Source: Cinclus cinclus
Lineage: Eukaryota; Chordata; Aves; Passeriformes; Cinclidae
Length of the DNA stretch: 64,000 bases
NCBI RefSeq assembly: GCF_963662255.1
Contig: NC_085046.1
Span: forward strand, 134,521,392-134,585,391
Direction of reading: 5' to 3'
Shown here: positions 51,201 to 64,000 of the stretch, one piece after another
Layout of the letters: every line of letters starts with the position of its first letter
Position numbering within the stretch: position 1 is the stretch's first letter
Program-made: the position numbers and the translations under genes
Notes under the pieces: generated by a model
Seen by the model: only the letters and a program-made list of their open reading frames with translations
Told to the model about the DNA's origin: nothing
The model's database searches: none

Positions 51201-54200
51201 GACTTCCTGAAACTGCTGCAAAAGAAAAGTAGCTCTGACTAAAAACATCAGAGCTTTGCCTCAGCTGTGACATTACTAGGGTTTCTTTCCTCTTCTCAAA
51301 ATCTTATTTTGGTAAGATTTATAGAAAACATATACTACGAAGTCATGTCACTGTTAAACTGGGTGGAAATCCATCAATGTAGAAAACCAAGCAAAAACTA
51401 AAATATTTTTTCATGTAGAAATTAAAGTTTTCATTTAAGAATGTATGTTTTTTAATTTAGTTGAGAACACAATCAAGCTGAGAGCATTTTTTATACTTTG
51501 TGAAAAAATATGTATCTTCCAAAAATTTAGTGAGTAAATGTAAATGGCACTTGAATGCCGTGGCATATCAAAGGATCAAAGATTTCTCTCACAGAGAATG
51601 AACGGCTGGTGTGAAACATGCTAGAGTAGTCTTTTGTGGTGGCACTGAGCATACCAGAGAAAACACATCAGTTCCCTTTTGTGGATAAAGAGGTGAAAAA
51701 AGGAGAAAGGATAGACCAGGCTGCCAAGATCCATCTTTTTTGATGCAGTGAAAACAAATCCCTGTCAACTAGAGTCTCTCTAAGTGTTGCAGAAAGAAGG
51801 GTAATAGGTTTATTCCTACAGAGGTGATACTCCTAGGACATAGAAGATCTCTCTTTTGTGCTTCTTCTCAGGTTCAGACTGATCTTTTTTCCCTTCTCCC
51901 CTCAAGTTTTTCTAGCAGCCCACTGCACGTACAAAACTCTTCAAGGAGACAAAAAGCAATCTCATGGGCTGGCTTGCTGCCCCTAAAGGCACATGAAAGC
52001 CACAAAAATTATGTCTCAGTTTTGACTGTCTTCAATATTTTGTTCTGTTCTGGCAGCAGAAAAGGAAGATTCTCTCCTACCAGAGAATTATCCCTTGGAA
52101 TGAATGCAGACCTGGTGGTCTCTGAGCGAGGGTCTCAGAGGGCAGGACAGAGCTGGGAGGAACTTCCCTGGCTCCACAGCAAACAGCAGCAGGGATAGGT
52201 CAGAATCCATGCAGGGAGAAGACACACTGAAAAGAAGAGCTTTCCAGAATAACTGCATTTTCAGATTGCAAATAAAACACTAAAAAACCCCGAAGGTTCT
52301 AAATGTGCTGTTTAACTCCTCTCACAACAAAACTTTTCTGTGAGCTTCCAGGGTTTTCTAGGAGAGTACCACCATCTCTTTTCAAGTGAGGAGCAATCAT
52401 AAAGAAACACCTAAACCCCATCAGGAGAACCAGGTGGGATTAAAGTTCTCTACCTCCACTCATAGCATAAATTTTAACACAACTTCATTTATGGTGGAGT
52501 TGGGTATTCTCCACAAGAGCAACTGCTTCACTAAGAAATGTTTAATGCTGTAAATTGAAGACCTTTTTTAATGTAAATTATTGAGAAAGCAGAAAGCTTT
52601 ATCTCTCATGGCTTTTTACAAAGAGCCCTTCCCCTCCCTTTCATATACAGCTGCAGAGATGAGCTCCAGAACTCATCTGTTAACAGTGCTGACCTACAGC
52701 CAGTTCCTCAGTGCTCCTTTTCATCCTAGAAAGGCAAAGTGTATCTGTGAATAGGCCTGGATCCTCTCCAGGAAGGAGGAACTCTAGTAGCTGCAAAGTG
52801 CTGTAATCTGAGATATGACCCTGTGTTAGGTGTGTCTGAGCCAGCATACGCCAGGGAAAAGGCAACCCATGCATCCATTTCTGCAGTTGACCCACAAGCC
52901 CTTACACACTGCTTATCTCACTCAATGCCAGAGCAGACTGAAAAAAATCAAGATATAGCATTTTCCTTTGGAATCAGTTTTTAACCCTGCATCAATAGCA
53001 TTTGAGCCCAAGGGAAAATTCAGCACAATAAAATTTAGCATGAGAGCTGTGGCCAAACAAGTGCCACCTGAGCAACCCCTGCCAGCAGAGAAAACCTGTC
53101 GTGGTTTCACACACCTGTTTCAAACATTAAAATGAAGAGAAACAAGCTCTGCCAAGCAAGACACCAATTCCATGTTTATCATCAAGCACCATAAATAAAT
53201 GGTTCTACATAAATAGGAATCACAAAATCCTCTAGTTTAGGCAACCAATCGGAAAGCAGTGTGAAGATATAATTCATTCTAGGTATTAATCTTCAATAAG
53301 TGGTAGCTAAATAATTTCTATTTGTATATAGAGCTAGGTATACAAATTACTTTACAAATGCATGGATCCCAAACACCTGATGGTTTGAAAGTCTGAACTT
53401 GCCAATATTTACCTTCTGACATGCAAATGAAAACCAGCCAAAATCCCTAGCAGCAAAAAAAAAAAAAAAAAAAAACAAACCAAAAAAAAAGAGTGAGATC
53501 CATATGGAGAATATGAGATGAACCAAGTAATTGATGATTCATGTCATATCTTTACAAGCAAGCACTTTCTATCCATATTGAATCTTGACCTATGTTTTCA
53601 TACCCTTAACCTGAAGATTTCTAATGGATTTTGAGTCTTTAGTTTGTTGAAGAAATCACTGGGTTCATAAGTTCCTGGGATTCAGTGTCAACAAAGCAGT
53701 TCAAAAAATTAATCTGTCTAGTAATATCACAGGCAAAAAAATCAAAGTTGAAGCAACAAAGAATATGTTTCAGTATCTCTACTCCCACTCAAATTTTTAT
53801 CATCTGACCAAAGGACCTTGAATTTTGAGGGCATCACATTTTGTGCGTTTTTTATCCCCAGCTTACTGCAGTCCCTGTTTGATGATTTACAATGAGGATT
53901 TCAGCTGCCTGTCAGCTGAAGCCAAACACATTCTTACATTGGTAACACACATGTTACCAAGCAGCTGGAATGGTAAAAAAAGTAATTTAAAACAAGTAAA
54001 CAAATAAACAAGCAAACTCAAAAAAAAAAAAAAAACAAAGCAAGAAAAACAGGAGATAGCATCTGAAAAGGAAGACCACAGAGTATGTCTTTGAAAACAA
54101 GATAACTCAGAAGTTGATGTAAAAGAATACAGGTAGAAAGGGAAGTCAGAATGGATATGCACAGTTATTTCACCTAAAGATAAATGCATCCCCTCTCCTC

Positions 54201-56129
54201 TCCCCAAAAGAAAAAATGAAACATTAAAATGCGAGATGATGTACATATATCAAAAATGCTTGTGAAGACAAGTTATTGACAGTCACATCAGCAACGGCTT
54301 TGAGCAATGTGTTGAGACTAGAGCACATCCTTCACGTTCACCACTTAGACACAAGTCTATTCAGGCCAAATTGCAGCTGGCAGAGATGCTCAGCAAGCCA
54401 CTCTCCATCATTTACCAGCAATCCTGATTAATCCAGGGCGTCCCAGCTGACTAGAGGTCAGCAGGTGTGACAGCCAGGGACAAAACAGGTGGGAAAGAAG
54501 ATCCAGGGAACTACAGGAAAACCTGGCTGCTCATGGCTTGGACTTCTTCAGGTTACTGGAGACATTGAAGATGCTGGTCGTCAGTTAATACCTGGTTATA
54601 TTTCCTTATAAGTTTAGCAATACCACTCTCCAGTCTCACATGAATATGATGTGATTTTTAATATTCCTTCAGAGGAAATCTGCACAAACAGTGTGATGCA
54701 CTGGTACTGTTTACCATGCCTGTTCCTTTTACTTCCTAGGAAAGCACAACATTAAGAAGTCCCACTCATGTGGGTTAGGGCACATAGGCCTTGCAAAGTC
54801 TCAGCCTACGTGCAGAGAGACCACTACTGAGCTGTTTATGTTCTGCTGTGGAGAATTTACCTTTGTGCAGTTTACAGTGCATGTCTTTCCTGATAAATAT
54901 TTGGTCTTCTGACAAAGACACAGAGGATAGGAAGGAACTTTTAGGCAAACTTTTATCTTTTTTATGAAGGTGGAAAGCCTGTATTTTGACTAAAAGTGAT
55001 TTGTGTCTCTTAAGCATTCTTTTAATTATTCTGATTCAGTAATTAAAGAAGTTAATATTGATTTTGATACAATATTTTAGAGGCTAAGACAAAAAAACTG
55101 TAAAGAGTAGGTTTGTACATTAATGTATACATTATAATACAGGTACTGTACATAAATATACAGTAGCTACAGAACACAATATATAAAAATAAACAAGCTC
55201 ATTTTAATCTTATGTGTATTTCAGTCTTAGCAAAAGCCCCAACCTTTTTCTAAATTCTTTTTAAGGGTATCTCCTCTGAATTTTCAAGCTGGATACTGGC
55301 TGAGTGTTTTGTCTTTCAAATGTTTATTTATTGATTCAGCTGGTTTCCTAAAGCACCAGCATGAGAACATCTGAACCCCAGCAGGCTCATATATATCAAA
55401 GTTTAGAGTTATTAATTTCCCTAAGCAGTAGAGCCATTTGTAACCCACTGCCATATGGCTCTCTTCTCTCCTCATCTTCTGTGAACATTTGCATGTATAT
55501 AAACACATATGATACTCAATTTATTTAAAATACACCCTTCTCTTCCTCTGAATAATTTTCTCAGTTGGCAGTAATCATATACTCTGTTTCCACCCAATTT
55601 TAATGGGAAAAAATTAAATCAGCTTAAAAGACAATGTACCTTCCTTGGCCTGGCTTTTGAAGAATTTCCCTTAATCTGGGCTCTGTGCTATCATCACAGG
55701 AAGTCTAACTCCCCCACAGCCAAAGGCATAAACATTTCCACCATTAAAATAGAGAACGAAGTGAAAGCTGGCTCAAAAGGGACACAACTTAGCCATGTGC
55801 CATTAAAGAAACACAGCCTAGTCATGGCTCAAAAAACTGCATTGTCTCTCACAGAAACTCTTTGGACCAGACCTACTCATACCTATCATGCGACCTTTAA
55901 ACTCATCTTTTTACAACTCTTCAAACCCATTCCCAACATCTTTTAGCCTTCACTCCCCTGCCCCTTGAAAACTGTTTAGTTTACCTGTGCACACAGATGG
56001 GGAATCCTCCAGCACCCCCCAGTAGGCAATTCAGCAGTTCCCTCTGGGCTGTTCAAGCACACACCCATTGTCTGGGGGTGCTTGGGATGAACAGACCCAT
56101 TGCCTGAAGACCAGGAGGGCTCAGTTTTG
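48213..56129. other. Gene-free stretch
   Basis: 48213-48420 is GC-richer and directly abuts the CR1 copy; it may be an unrecognised repeat. The rest is AT-rich, with A runs at 53455 and about 54020-54036. 55640-56129 precedes LTR C and shows no retroviral gene similarity that I can see. Confidence 0.55.
53455..53475. repeat. Poly-A tract
   Basis: Twenty-one consecutive A, followed by CAAACC and nine more A. No recognisable retroposed body lies upstream, so it is better called simple sequence than a retrocopy tail. Confidence 0.93.
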
Positions 56130-56365
56130 CCATTGTTTGTCCTAATTGTTTGAGCTGTGGTTTGGATTTAGGATTAGAATAATTTTAATAACACATTGAT
56201 GTCTTAGTTGCTGATGAGCAGTCCTGACTGACTTTTCAGCTTCTCACCCTATCCTGACATTAAGGAGGCTGGGGGTGCACAAAAAGCTGGGAGGGGAGAC
56301 AACTGGGACAGCTGACCCCAAATGGCCAAAAGAGTATTTCATATCATATGGTGTCATGATCAGCA

Positions 56366-56372
56366 TATAAAA
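56366..56372 (+). promoter_or_regulatory. TATA box of LTR C
   Basis: TATAAAA in the context CAGCATATAAAATCAGG, about 240 bases inside the LTR, at the expected U3/R position. Transcription, if any, would start roughly 25-30 bases downstream and run to the right. Activity cannot be judged from sequence. Confidence 0.7.
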
Positions 56373-56492
56373 TCAGGGGGGAAACTGGCAGATGACCACT
56401 ACTCAGGAACTGGTTGGGAATTGGTCAGTGAGTGGTGAGCAATTGCATTTTGCATCTGTTGTTCTGTACAACAACAACAAAACATACTGTAC

Positions 56493-56523
56493 TAGTAGTA
56501 GTAGTAGTAGTAGTAATAATAAA
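56493..56523. repeat. (TAG)7(TAA)n trinucleotide microsatellite
   Basis: Seven perfect TAG units at 56493-56513, then TAA units, inside LTR C. In the reverse frame it reads as a run of leucines, which is an artefact. Confidence 0.95.
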
Positions 56524-58170
56524 AATTTGGTTTCTGTATTAATAACCCGTTTTAATCTTAACCCACAAATTTTCTCTAATTGTCTCCCCCATCCCACTGG
56601 CAGTGGGGAGCGAGGGTGTTCAGCTCAATGCTCTGTTAAACTACGACAGCCACAACCACACAAGGCAAACCCTGGCTGGGGTGTGTGGTTGTAACTCCCA
56701 GAACACGACAGTTTCCTCTGACTGAATGGCAGAGACACCAAGAGCTGGGCACAACCTGGCAGGTTATAAGAAAAGCTGGAGCTGTGCCATTTGGCACCAG
56801 CACCACAGCTGGCAACAAAGCCAGCAGCCTAAAGCTGACAGGCTCAGCGTTGCAGACAGCACAGCACTGGCTGCCTGTTTGCTCATGACAGAGCATGAGG
56901 AACTGTGCACCCAAAAGCCGTTGCTTAAGGGAAATGATAAACGGACAGATTGAGTTTTGGCCTGACCATTTTGTTATATGTTTCATATCTCACATCCAAC
57001 TACACAAATTTCAGAGGAATGTGCTGTGGGTATAGACATAGCTGGACATCACTGGTACAAACATATTATTGTTTTAATTCACACAATCAGAATCTCTGCT
57101 GCAAGGAGCTGTAAAGCAGGAGGGGTTGGGTTCTGCTGGATGCTTCTTCCTAGGCTATAATGTTGACTTGGAACAATGAGGGCTGCTAAACTCAGGAAGT
57201 ATCCAGAAATGGTGGGATCTAAGCATCTGCATCTTTCATTGGTAGGTTGCTTTTAACAGGATGCTTTTAAAGCACCATGAAAGTTCTCCCTGGCCTTGTG
57301 GACTTTCACCATTGCTAGTACTTAGGAGGCAAAGCTCCACTTTCTTAGTCTTAAGTATCATTTAAGATTTCAAAGTGAATTAGTTCTTTTAGGTTTCAAG
57401 CAATTTAGTTCATATAATGAATGCAGAATAACCAACTGAAGACTAAATGAGAAGTGCTAATTATCTCCAGTTCTGAATTAATGTTCTCATATGTTTGTTT
57501 ACAAATCTGTGAACAATTCCAACAGAAAATGTGAGTTATGGGAATTCATTAATTGTTAACATTAATCAACATGTAGTCAAAACCATGTAACTGATTTGTA
57601 ATGGTATAAATCAACATTAGATATAGAAATATATCTTCAAGTATCTACTGTGTGCTCTTTCCTTCCACAGTAGATACTGCAGTCAGTCAGCAAGGTAACT
57701 TAGTTCTGTTATCAAAGAAAACAGACAATGGAAAATAATTTGAGATGTCAGGTAACTGAGTAAGAGCAGCAAACTCTGTGGATACATGAGATGGGTTCAC
57801 ACAGTGAAATGTGCTCACAGCTCCCTGTTTATTCCAGTATGTTGAATTGTATGGGCCTCAGAGAGTGCAGCCAGGCAAACAGACACAGTGAACCTATTAA
57901 AATAACCTGACTTCACTTCTCACCACTTCCTAAGGGAACAGCTGGCAGGCTAACCAAGTTGCACACTAATTTGTCCCTGAAATGCAACTGAAGCAGTGAC
58001 AGATATACTGCTGTTCCCACGGCATTAAGAGACATGAGGTTTCAACTTTGAGGATATTGCATCTTTCTTTATAGCACAAGAAAACATTTCTAAGAGCAGA
58101 AAAGAAAACATTATTGGTGTAATTCCCAGGGGGAAAAAAAGTGAAACAATAAAGCAGTCTGAGTTTCAAG

Positions 58171-58262
58171 TATTTTGGGGGGGTTTTGTGTGTTTTTTCT
58201 TTGTTTTTTTGGGTTTTTTTGAGGTTTTTTTTTTTTGTTTTGTTTGCGGGGTCTTCTTTTTT
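58171..58262. repeat. T/G low-complexity tract
   Basis: Alternating T runs and short G runs (GGGGGGG, GGG, GCGGGG) with almost no A or C. It makes a Lys/Asn/Pro-like pseudo-ORF on the minus strand, which is not a gene. Confidence 0.88.
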
Positions 58263-58403
58263 GTTCATTTGTTTTATGTGAAAAGACAGATTTTATCAGA
58301 TGTCACACTGGATGCAAAGAGGCTCAGAACTGTGTTGCTAATAGCAGCCAATTCTTACAGATTATAACTATTAACTATACATTATGTAACTAATATATAT
58401 AGT

Positions 58404-58421
58404 CATATATATATATATATT
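58404..58421. repeat. (TA)n microsatellite
   Basis: Eight to nine TA units following TAATATATATAG. Confidence 0.9.
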
Positions 58422-61321
58422 TCTACAGTTACTAGATTAACTATTATAAGACAATTAACTGAATTTTTCAGGCAGCAGAAACCACCTGGAGCTACATGGG
58501 GTAAGAAACAACAAAAGGAATGACTCCAATCACACCGGCATCCAGGCAGTTTTACAGATGACTTACCCTGGCCACATGCAAAGAAAACGACAACAGAGGA
58601 GGCCTTGGTAACACACAAGCTCTCTCTGCTCGATCCAGCTGCTTTGAACAGAGTATTGCATAAATCCCTAGATTTTAAAGGGGAGTCTGTGTATGTTTTA
58701 TCTTGCCTAAGCTTATTCTCCTGTGAAGACAGGCAGAATGTTCAGTCCAGAGAAGAGAACACTCCAGGAAGACCTTGGAGCTCCTTTGAGTACATAAAGG
58801 AAGCCTATGAGAGGTGGGGAGGCACTTTGGCCAAGGAAGTGCGGTGACCAGGACAAGGGGTAAGGATATTAAACTGAACATATCTTAAAAGCATCCATTT
58901 TTATTTCTGCTCAGATGGTCACCAGCCCTTGATCAAATCAAGAGCCTGAGTTGCTGGTATCCTTATGACTGGGCGTATCCATCTTGTACCTCACGCCTGT
59001 ATTTTAGATACCGCATATGCAAGTGTAATTCAGTTATTCTGTAAATTCCCATAAATTGCTCAACTGTAAATTACCACAAGGTACTTTACATTTATTAGAG
59101 GGGACACATGCAACAGAGAGAATGAGTAACTTTAAAGAGAAAATTAGTATTCAGTGAGTCTTATTTCTTTTCCCTCTAAACATAATTTGTTATGATACAA
59201 AACAATGCTTATCACTTCTGCATCAATTCTTCCAGCTTGAGGCATCTACTTAATACTTGGCCTCTGAGCTGCTTAAGTTTGGGTAAAATTAAATACTGAG
59301 ATACCTCATATTTAATTCTCAGCAGAGGAAACCACCACAGGATTTATGACTGATATTTTCACATCAAGCAGTTACGATACTACAACACATGTATGGCAGA
59401 CTCATGAACATGTTAATAAAGAATCCAAGCTTTGCTGTCAGTAAAGTTAAAAGATTCTCCTCTCCAAAAGCCACCCCACCCTCCCCAGTACATTAAAGCA
59501 GTAGGAATTCATACAGGTGTGTGAATATACAAATGAAAATTCAAATGTACATACACAGGCAAGTCCTGCATATTCAGAATATAACTAATACATTAAGAAA
59601 TGTATTATTGGAATTCACTAGAAAGTATATATTCACCACAGCATAATGAAAGTCATGTTCTAAAATGATTAATTTTTTAGTATTTGCTTTCCTGTGTTTT
59701 TTTTTCTTGAGAATTCCTTGCAACTGGCATTAGATTGCAAAAACTCATTGGAATGGTTTATAGAGGATATTTGGCATAGAGCATTAGATTGGTAAAAACT
59801 ATGACAAGTATTTTCCAGGTCTGCATCTGAAACTGTTAATTAGATCTATTTTGATCCATATCCAGCTACCACTTCATGACAAAGATCTTTGTGTAAAGTA
59901 AGTTTTTCAGAAGTACCTTAAACCTTTTATAAAGGAAAAACTATTACTCCAGTAAACACTTCTCCAAGAAGGGACTATACCTTGAGTTTGAAATGATTGC
60001 AATAATCTCGATGAAAAGGCTTGCTTGATGCTTGACTCTTCTATATCAAAGATGTCAAGTTATATCTAGACCTTGCTGATTTTTATATATAGCACCAATG
60101 AACTTGTATTGAATAGGGAGAAGGGGAAACAAATCCCACCAGATTTCCAAAAACATGTTAAAAATGGCACATAGGACTGACGGCACAAAATTTTAAACCA
60201 AAATTTTTATTACATGTCTAACATGCGATTGATTGCAGGCTTCAAGTTCATCTAAACTGCATAATGAGAATCAAAAACGTAAATTGACAGAAGGCAAGGA
60301 AATGAAGAAGATCTAGTGGCTTATTATTGAAACAAAGCACAAAAAACTGAACTAAAACATAAGCTTTATTTGTTACTCTCATACGATCTGTCATTTCATT
60401 AATGAAGAGCCACTTTCTGACAGAGGACAGACATACAGACCAAATCCTTCCTCTTTTCCTTCACTCTCTTGCAAAAAAGCACCCATGTTGAGGTAGGGAA
60501 GAGGAAGGAAAGACAGATCTCCCTCTTGCATCTAGAAAGGCTTGTCCAGATAATTTGGGTTCTGTACATAAAGACACAGTATCAAAGGCACAGTGTGCAC
60601 TTTGACACAAGAATACACCTGAATACTTATAAACTCCCTCCAGTAACTGCCTCTGTAAATATGTGTTGGCAGAAATGGAACATTAGCAAGGCAGTACAGG
60701 GGATTTCACAGAGATAAACAAGGAGTGCAATAGTGCATGTCTTGGCAACAGCCCTGGCCCTTCAGTGCAGGCACTTGCTAGAACTTCATCCTAGCAGGAA
60801 ACTCCTTAATACAAGTTTTATTTTAAGGAATTTCTTATTTCTATTTTCCTATTTTATTTCAGTAGTACAGGAAGGCTACGCATTTGAAATTAATATAAAT
60901 CCTTTAAAATAATCTTAACATTTTAACATTTTTCCTATTTATTTAAACTTGTAGAAGAATACATTATGCATTACAAACATGCAGTCAAGAAAAGCACTGA
61001 AAAAGAATACTAAAATCAAATAATGCAGTAACAGCCAAGTAAGACTGTAATAGACAAGTATTTTCTCAGAAATTCTGCAAATAGATTGTGATTGGAACCT
61101 CTCAGGAAGAACTGTCTGAAAAAGTAAGATTTCAAGAAACAAAATCCTAGAAGAATTGAAGCATGGTTGTCAGAAAAAAAATCTCTTTTAAATATCCATA
61201 TTTTATACTTTGTATAAGCCTACTGAGGATATGCTGAACAAATGAGCCTTAAGAGTAATTGAACACAGAAATGGAAATTCTGATAGGGAATGTCTCCTGG
61301 TGGCTTGCAGCCATTTAATTA

Positions 61322-62057
61322 TCATAGAATTTTTGGAAAGAGACCTTAAAAATCATCTAGTTCCAACCCCACTGCCATGGGCAGGGGCAGCTTACACTAG
61401 ATCAAGTTGCTCAAAGCCCCTTCCAGTCTGGTGCTGAACTTCAAGTGATAGGGCATCCACAATGTCTCTGGGCAGCTTTGTCCAGTGCCTCACCACTCAC
61501 ACAGTAAAGAATTTCTTCCAGTAACTAATCTAAACCTACTCTCATTCAGATTAAAGCCATTATTCCTTGTCCTACCACTACATGTCCTTGTCAAAAACCC
61601 CTCTCCAACACTCTTTCAGGCCCCCTTTTTGTACTAGGAACCTGCTCCAAAGTCTCCCAAGGACTTCTCTTTCCCAGGCTGAACAACCCCCAGCCCCCAC
61701 CTCTCATAGACAAGGTGCTCCAGCCCTCTGATGATCTTCGTGTCCCTCCTCCACACTTGCTCCAACCAGTCCATGTCTCTATTATGTTGGGGAGCTCAGA
61801 GCTGAATGCACTTCTCCAGGTGGGCTCTCACCAGAGCAGAGCAGAGGAGAATGACCTCTCTAGACCTACAGGCCATGTATTTCACATGATGCAGCCCAGG
61901 ACATGTTTGGGTTTCTGGGCTGCAAGTGCACGTTGCTGGGCCATGTCCATCCTCTCACCCATGAGCACCCCCAAGTCCTTTTCTCCAGGGCTGCACTTAA
62001 TCCATTCTCTGCCCAGCCTGCTTTTGCACTTGGGATTGCCCCACCTCAGATGCAGAG
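61322..62057 (-). mobile_element. CR1 LINE, 5'-truncated, minus strand
   Basis: Starts TCATAGAATTTTTGGAAAG (inverted tail), then CCCCACTGCCATGGGCAGGG and the same order of landmarks as the copy at 2713: CTCAAAGCCCCTTCCA, CAGGCTGAACAACCCCC, ATGCAGCCCAGGACATG and CCCCCAAGTCCTTTTCTCC. About 735 bases remain, ending before the catalytic box of reverse transcriptase. Frames are broken. Confidence 0.93.
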
Positions 62058-64000
62058 TAGCTTGATGTGCAACAGCACTCTATGTTCCTCAAGTTAAAAA
62101 ATAATTTAATATACTTGACTCTCATTAAAGCAAAACAAGAGACTTTGATACATCATTCCTGGGAACCATGATTACAAACAGATAAGTAACATGGAAAAGG
62201 GATGAACCTTTTCCTTGTGTTCAGTTATTTCACATAACCGTGCTGAGTTCAGTTTCAGATGCAAACAAGAAATCCCTTGAAACAGACACACATTTGGAAT
62301 GTGAGTTCAAGTCATTGCATATTTTAATACCTCTGAAGAGGTAACCATTTTGCTTTGTTTCCTCTGTTGCAGGAGACAGCAGAGCACATTTCCAGACATG
62401 TAATTCACAGCAAGAAGAATTTGACAAAGAACAGCTGAAACTCTCATCTATATTGAAGCTGCCTGCAGTAGACCAAAGGTGACAAAAGCATTTTGACTAT
62501 GATTCCTTTACTCTTTCATTTCTCCATTTTCCAAGTACCACATTCTTAATTCTGTATACCCAAAGATTAAACCCCAGGTTACTAAGTAATATTCACATGC
62601 ATCCAAGAGCACTCATAGGACCTCTGCAGGGATTCTACGACCTTGTTTGACATTACTGGACAACAAATAAAATTTAGATGCAAAATAATCATGCAATGGT
62701 AATACATTCAGTGAGCCTTTCCAAAAAGCATTTTCAAGACAGTTTTAAAAGGACAGAATGAAAAGAAGTTTACAAATCCGGTCTGTTTTAAGTTACCCAA
62801 GTAAAAGTAAATAAAAGCTTTTCAATATTGGATTTACAATATAATCCTGCTGTGAGGAGAAGGAAAATCAGGTCCCTTGAAAAGCTTTTGCATTTGGAGG
62901 GTTTTGCAAGCTGCAACTGCTTGCCTCCCTCTTGCTATTTAATCAGCTCACTGATACAAATCTGGAGAATTTACAGGAGAGTCGAAACAGTCACAACTAA
63001 AGAAACTTACTCTTCTCTCAATAGATTCTTACAGAGTTCTGAAATAATACTAGTAGGGAGATGCAAACTAAAAGGCTGCCTGTATTTGTGTCTCTCAGTA
63101 CTTTGATGAGAGCAGCTTTCCAACCATACACAACATATTAGGCATTTTTTGCTATGGATTTGTAAGCCAACTATGAAGAAAGTCCAGCCCAGGGTGGAGC
63201 TGTCACAACTGACTCTTTGGTTTAAATGTATTGACAATGTCAATTTAAAATAAGAAACAAAAAAATCTTCAGATACAACTATTCAAACCAATTAACCATA
63301 CCAGTTTGTTAAACCAAAGCATCCTCACTGGCCTGAGTACTCTTACATTGCAAATATATCACGTTTTGACTCAGGCATCACAGACATCAGACAGAACAGT
63401 TAAGTCACAATGCAGCATTTACAGTGGCATCTGAGGCAGAAGCAGCTCTGAGTATCCCATCCCAGGTTACAATACCAGTGCTTTTTCTGTCAGCAATTTC
63501 TCACTGTAAATTAGTCACTTGAAATGAAGCATAAAGTCAAGTGAAAATGGCACAACTGAGAGTATGACAAGACCTTAAGTAACAGCACTTGATGTATAAT
63601 TGCCAGCTATATACTGACTCTTTTATTCTTCTGGAAAAAGCTACTAAAGTGTATTCTAGAAATGTGAACAGACTTTATTGCAAGTATAAATAAGTGCCAA
63701 ACCAATAATTTAAAATGTGCATATACAGTAAAATTGCTCCATTTAATTACCTGTATAAGAAACATAATACCCCACTCATTTCACTCACATTTCACTCAAA
63801 ACTACTGAATGTCAAAATACCATGTAAGTTCTTTGGTCAACAGTATTTGAACAGGGATTTGTTTTCTTTATGGTACATGCTACTTTCCACATTGTATCTC
63901 TTTATGCGACTACTTTTTCATAGGTTAACAGTGGAAACAGCAGTGAATACTCAAAACTCAGAAGTATAGCAAATAAAGCCACTTGGAAAAAGCAACACAA
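62058..64000. other. Gene-free stretch at the right edge
   Basis: AT-rich. I looked on the minus strand for the 3' exons of NUDCD1, the downstream neighbour of TRHR in mammals, and saw none. Confidence 0.55.

Larger units (their letters stand above)
56130..56648 (+). mobile_element. Avian endogenous-retrovirus solo LTR (C), plus strand
   Basis: Recognisable LTR landmarks in order are GGTTTGGATTTAGG near 56159, ATAACACATTGATG, GGCTGGGGGTGCAC near 56268, GACAGCTGACCCCAAATGG, a TATA box (TATAAAA, 56366-56372), and GGTGAGCAATTGCATTTTGC. A trinucleotide tract follows (56493-56523), then AACCCACAAATTTTCTC, CTCCCCCATCCCACTGG and the terminal CTACGACA at 56648. No gag, pol or env lies on either side, which fits a solo LTR left by recombination. 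The 5' edge is uncertain by some tens of bases, and I found no clear target-site duplication. Confidence 0.85.
56649..61321. other. Gene-free stretch
   Basis: Begins with a short inverted repeat (56652-56661 with 56683-56692) beside LTR C. Otherwise AT-rich with simple-sequence tracts at 58171 and 58404. No exon recognised. Confidence 0.55.

Noticed and set aside
53455..53475. Poly-A tract considered as the tail of a processed retrocopy
   Set aside because: No gene-like sequence precedes it and there are no flanking direct repeats; simple sequence is the better call.
55640..56129. Sequence left of LTR C considered as the 3' internal part of a provirus
   Set aside because: No open frame with retroviral features, no polypurine tract next to the LTR and no second LTR upstream; a solo LTR fits better.
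58141..58270. Lys-rich minus-strand ORF near 57966-58268
   Set aside because: It is the translation of the T/G low-complexity tract.
62230..62427. Minus-strand 65-codon ORF with a short CAG|AGG...GAG|GTATTA exon-like segment, considered as an exon of the NUDCD1 neighbour
   Set aside because: The peptide does not resemble the NUDCD1 C-terminus as I know it, and the donor and acceptor are weak. No adjacent exon was found.
1..64000. CRISPR arrays, bacterial operons or tRNA/rRNA genes
   Set aside because: The window is vertebrate nuclear DNA. I saw no regularly spaced palindromic repeats and no recognisable tRNA or rRNA sequence, though a covariance-model search was not possible here.

Overview
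The window is vertebrate nuclear DNA from a bird, most likely a neoavian or passerine species. The evidence is one receptor gene interrupted by an intron with GT-AG splice sites, an AT-rich background of long gene-free stretches, eight fragments of CR1 LINEs (the dominant avian retrotransposon), and three solo-type avian endogenous-retrovirus LTRs. The species call rests on family recognition from memory and was not checked by database search. The only protein-coding gene I can support is TRHR, the thyrotropin-releasing hormone receptor, on the + strand. Its first coding exon (29931-30725) carries the N-terminus through TM5 and most of intracellular loop 3. A 5.4 kb phase-0 intron follows. The second coding exon (36153 onward) carries TM6, TM7 and the C-tail. 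A CpG-rich block at about 29330-29885 lies just upstream and is probably the promoter and 5' UTR. Two parts of the model are open. The N-terminus has an in-frame ATG in a near-perfect Kozak context 15 codons upstream of the conserved start. The C-terminus has an in-frame GTAACA at 36534 that looks like a splice donor, where the sequence stops resembling other TRHR proteins. A candidate terminal exon with a strong acceptor lies at 40804-40872. Layout: 1-2712 no gene; 2713-3852 a 5'-truncated CR1 with broken reverse-transcriptase remnants; 11835-12090 CR1; 14075-15140 two LTRs placed head to head; 19358-19480 old CR1; 20321-20544 a GTGTCC-type minisatellite; 20545-29329 gene-free upstream region of TRHR; 29330-36653 TRHR; 38617-39119 an inverted pair of CR1 3' ends; 43041-43500 and 47601-48212 CR1; about 56130-56648 an LTR with a visible TATA box; 61322-62057 CR1; the rest is gene-free. 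In mammals TRHR lies between TMEM74 and NUDCD1; I found no exon of either here. I found no undescribed gene system. The observations most worth checking are the alternative N- and C-terminal ends of TRHR, the head-to-head LTR junction and the minisatellite.
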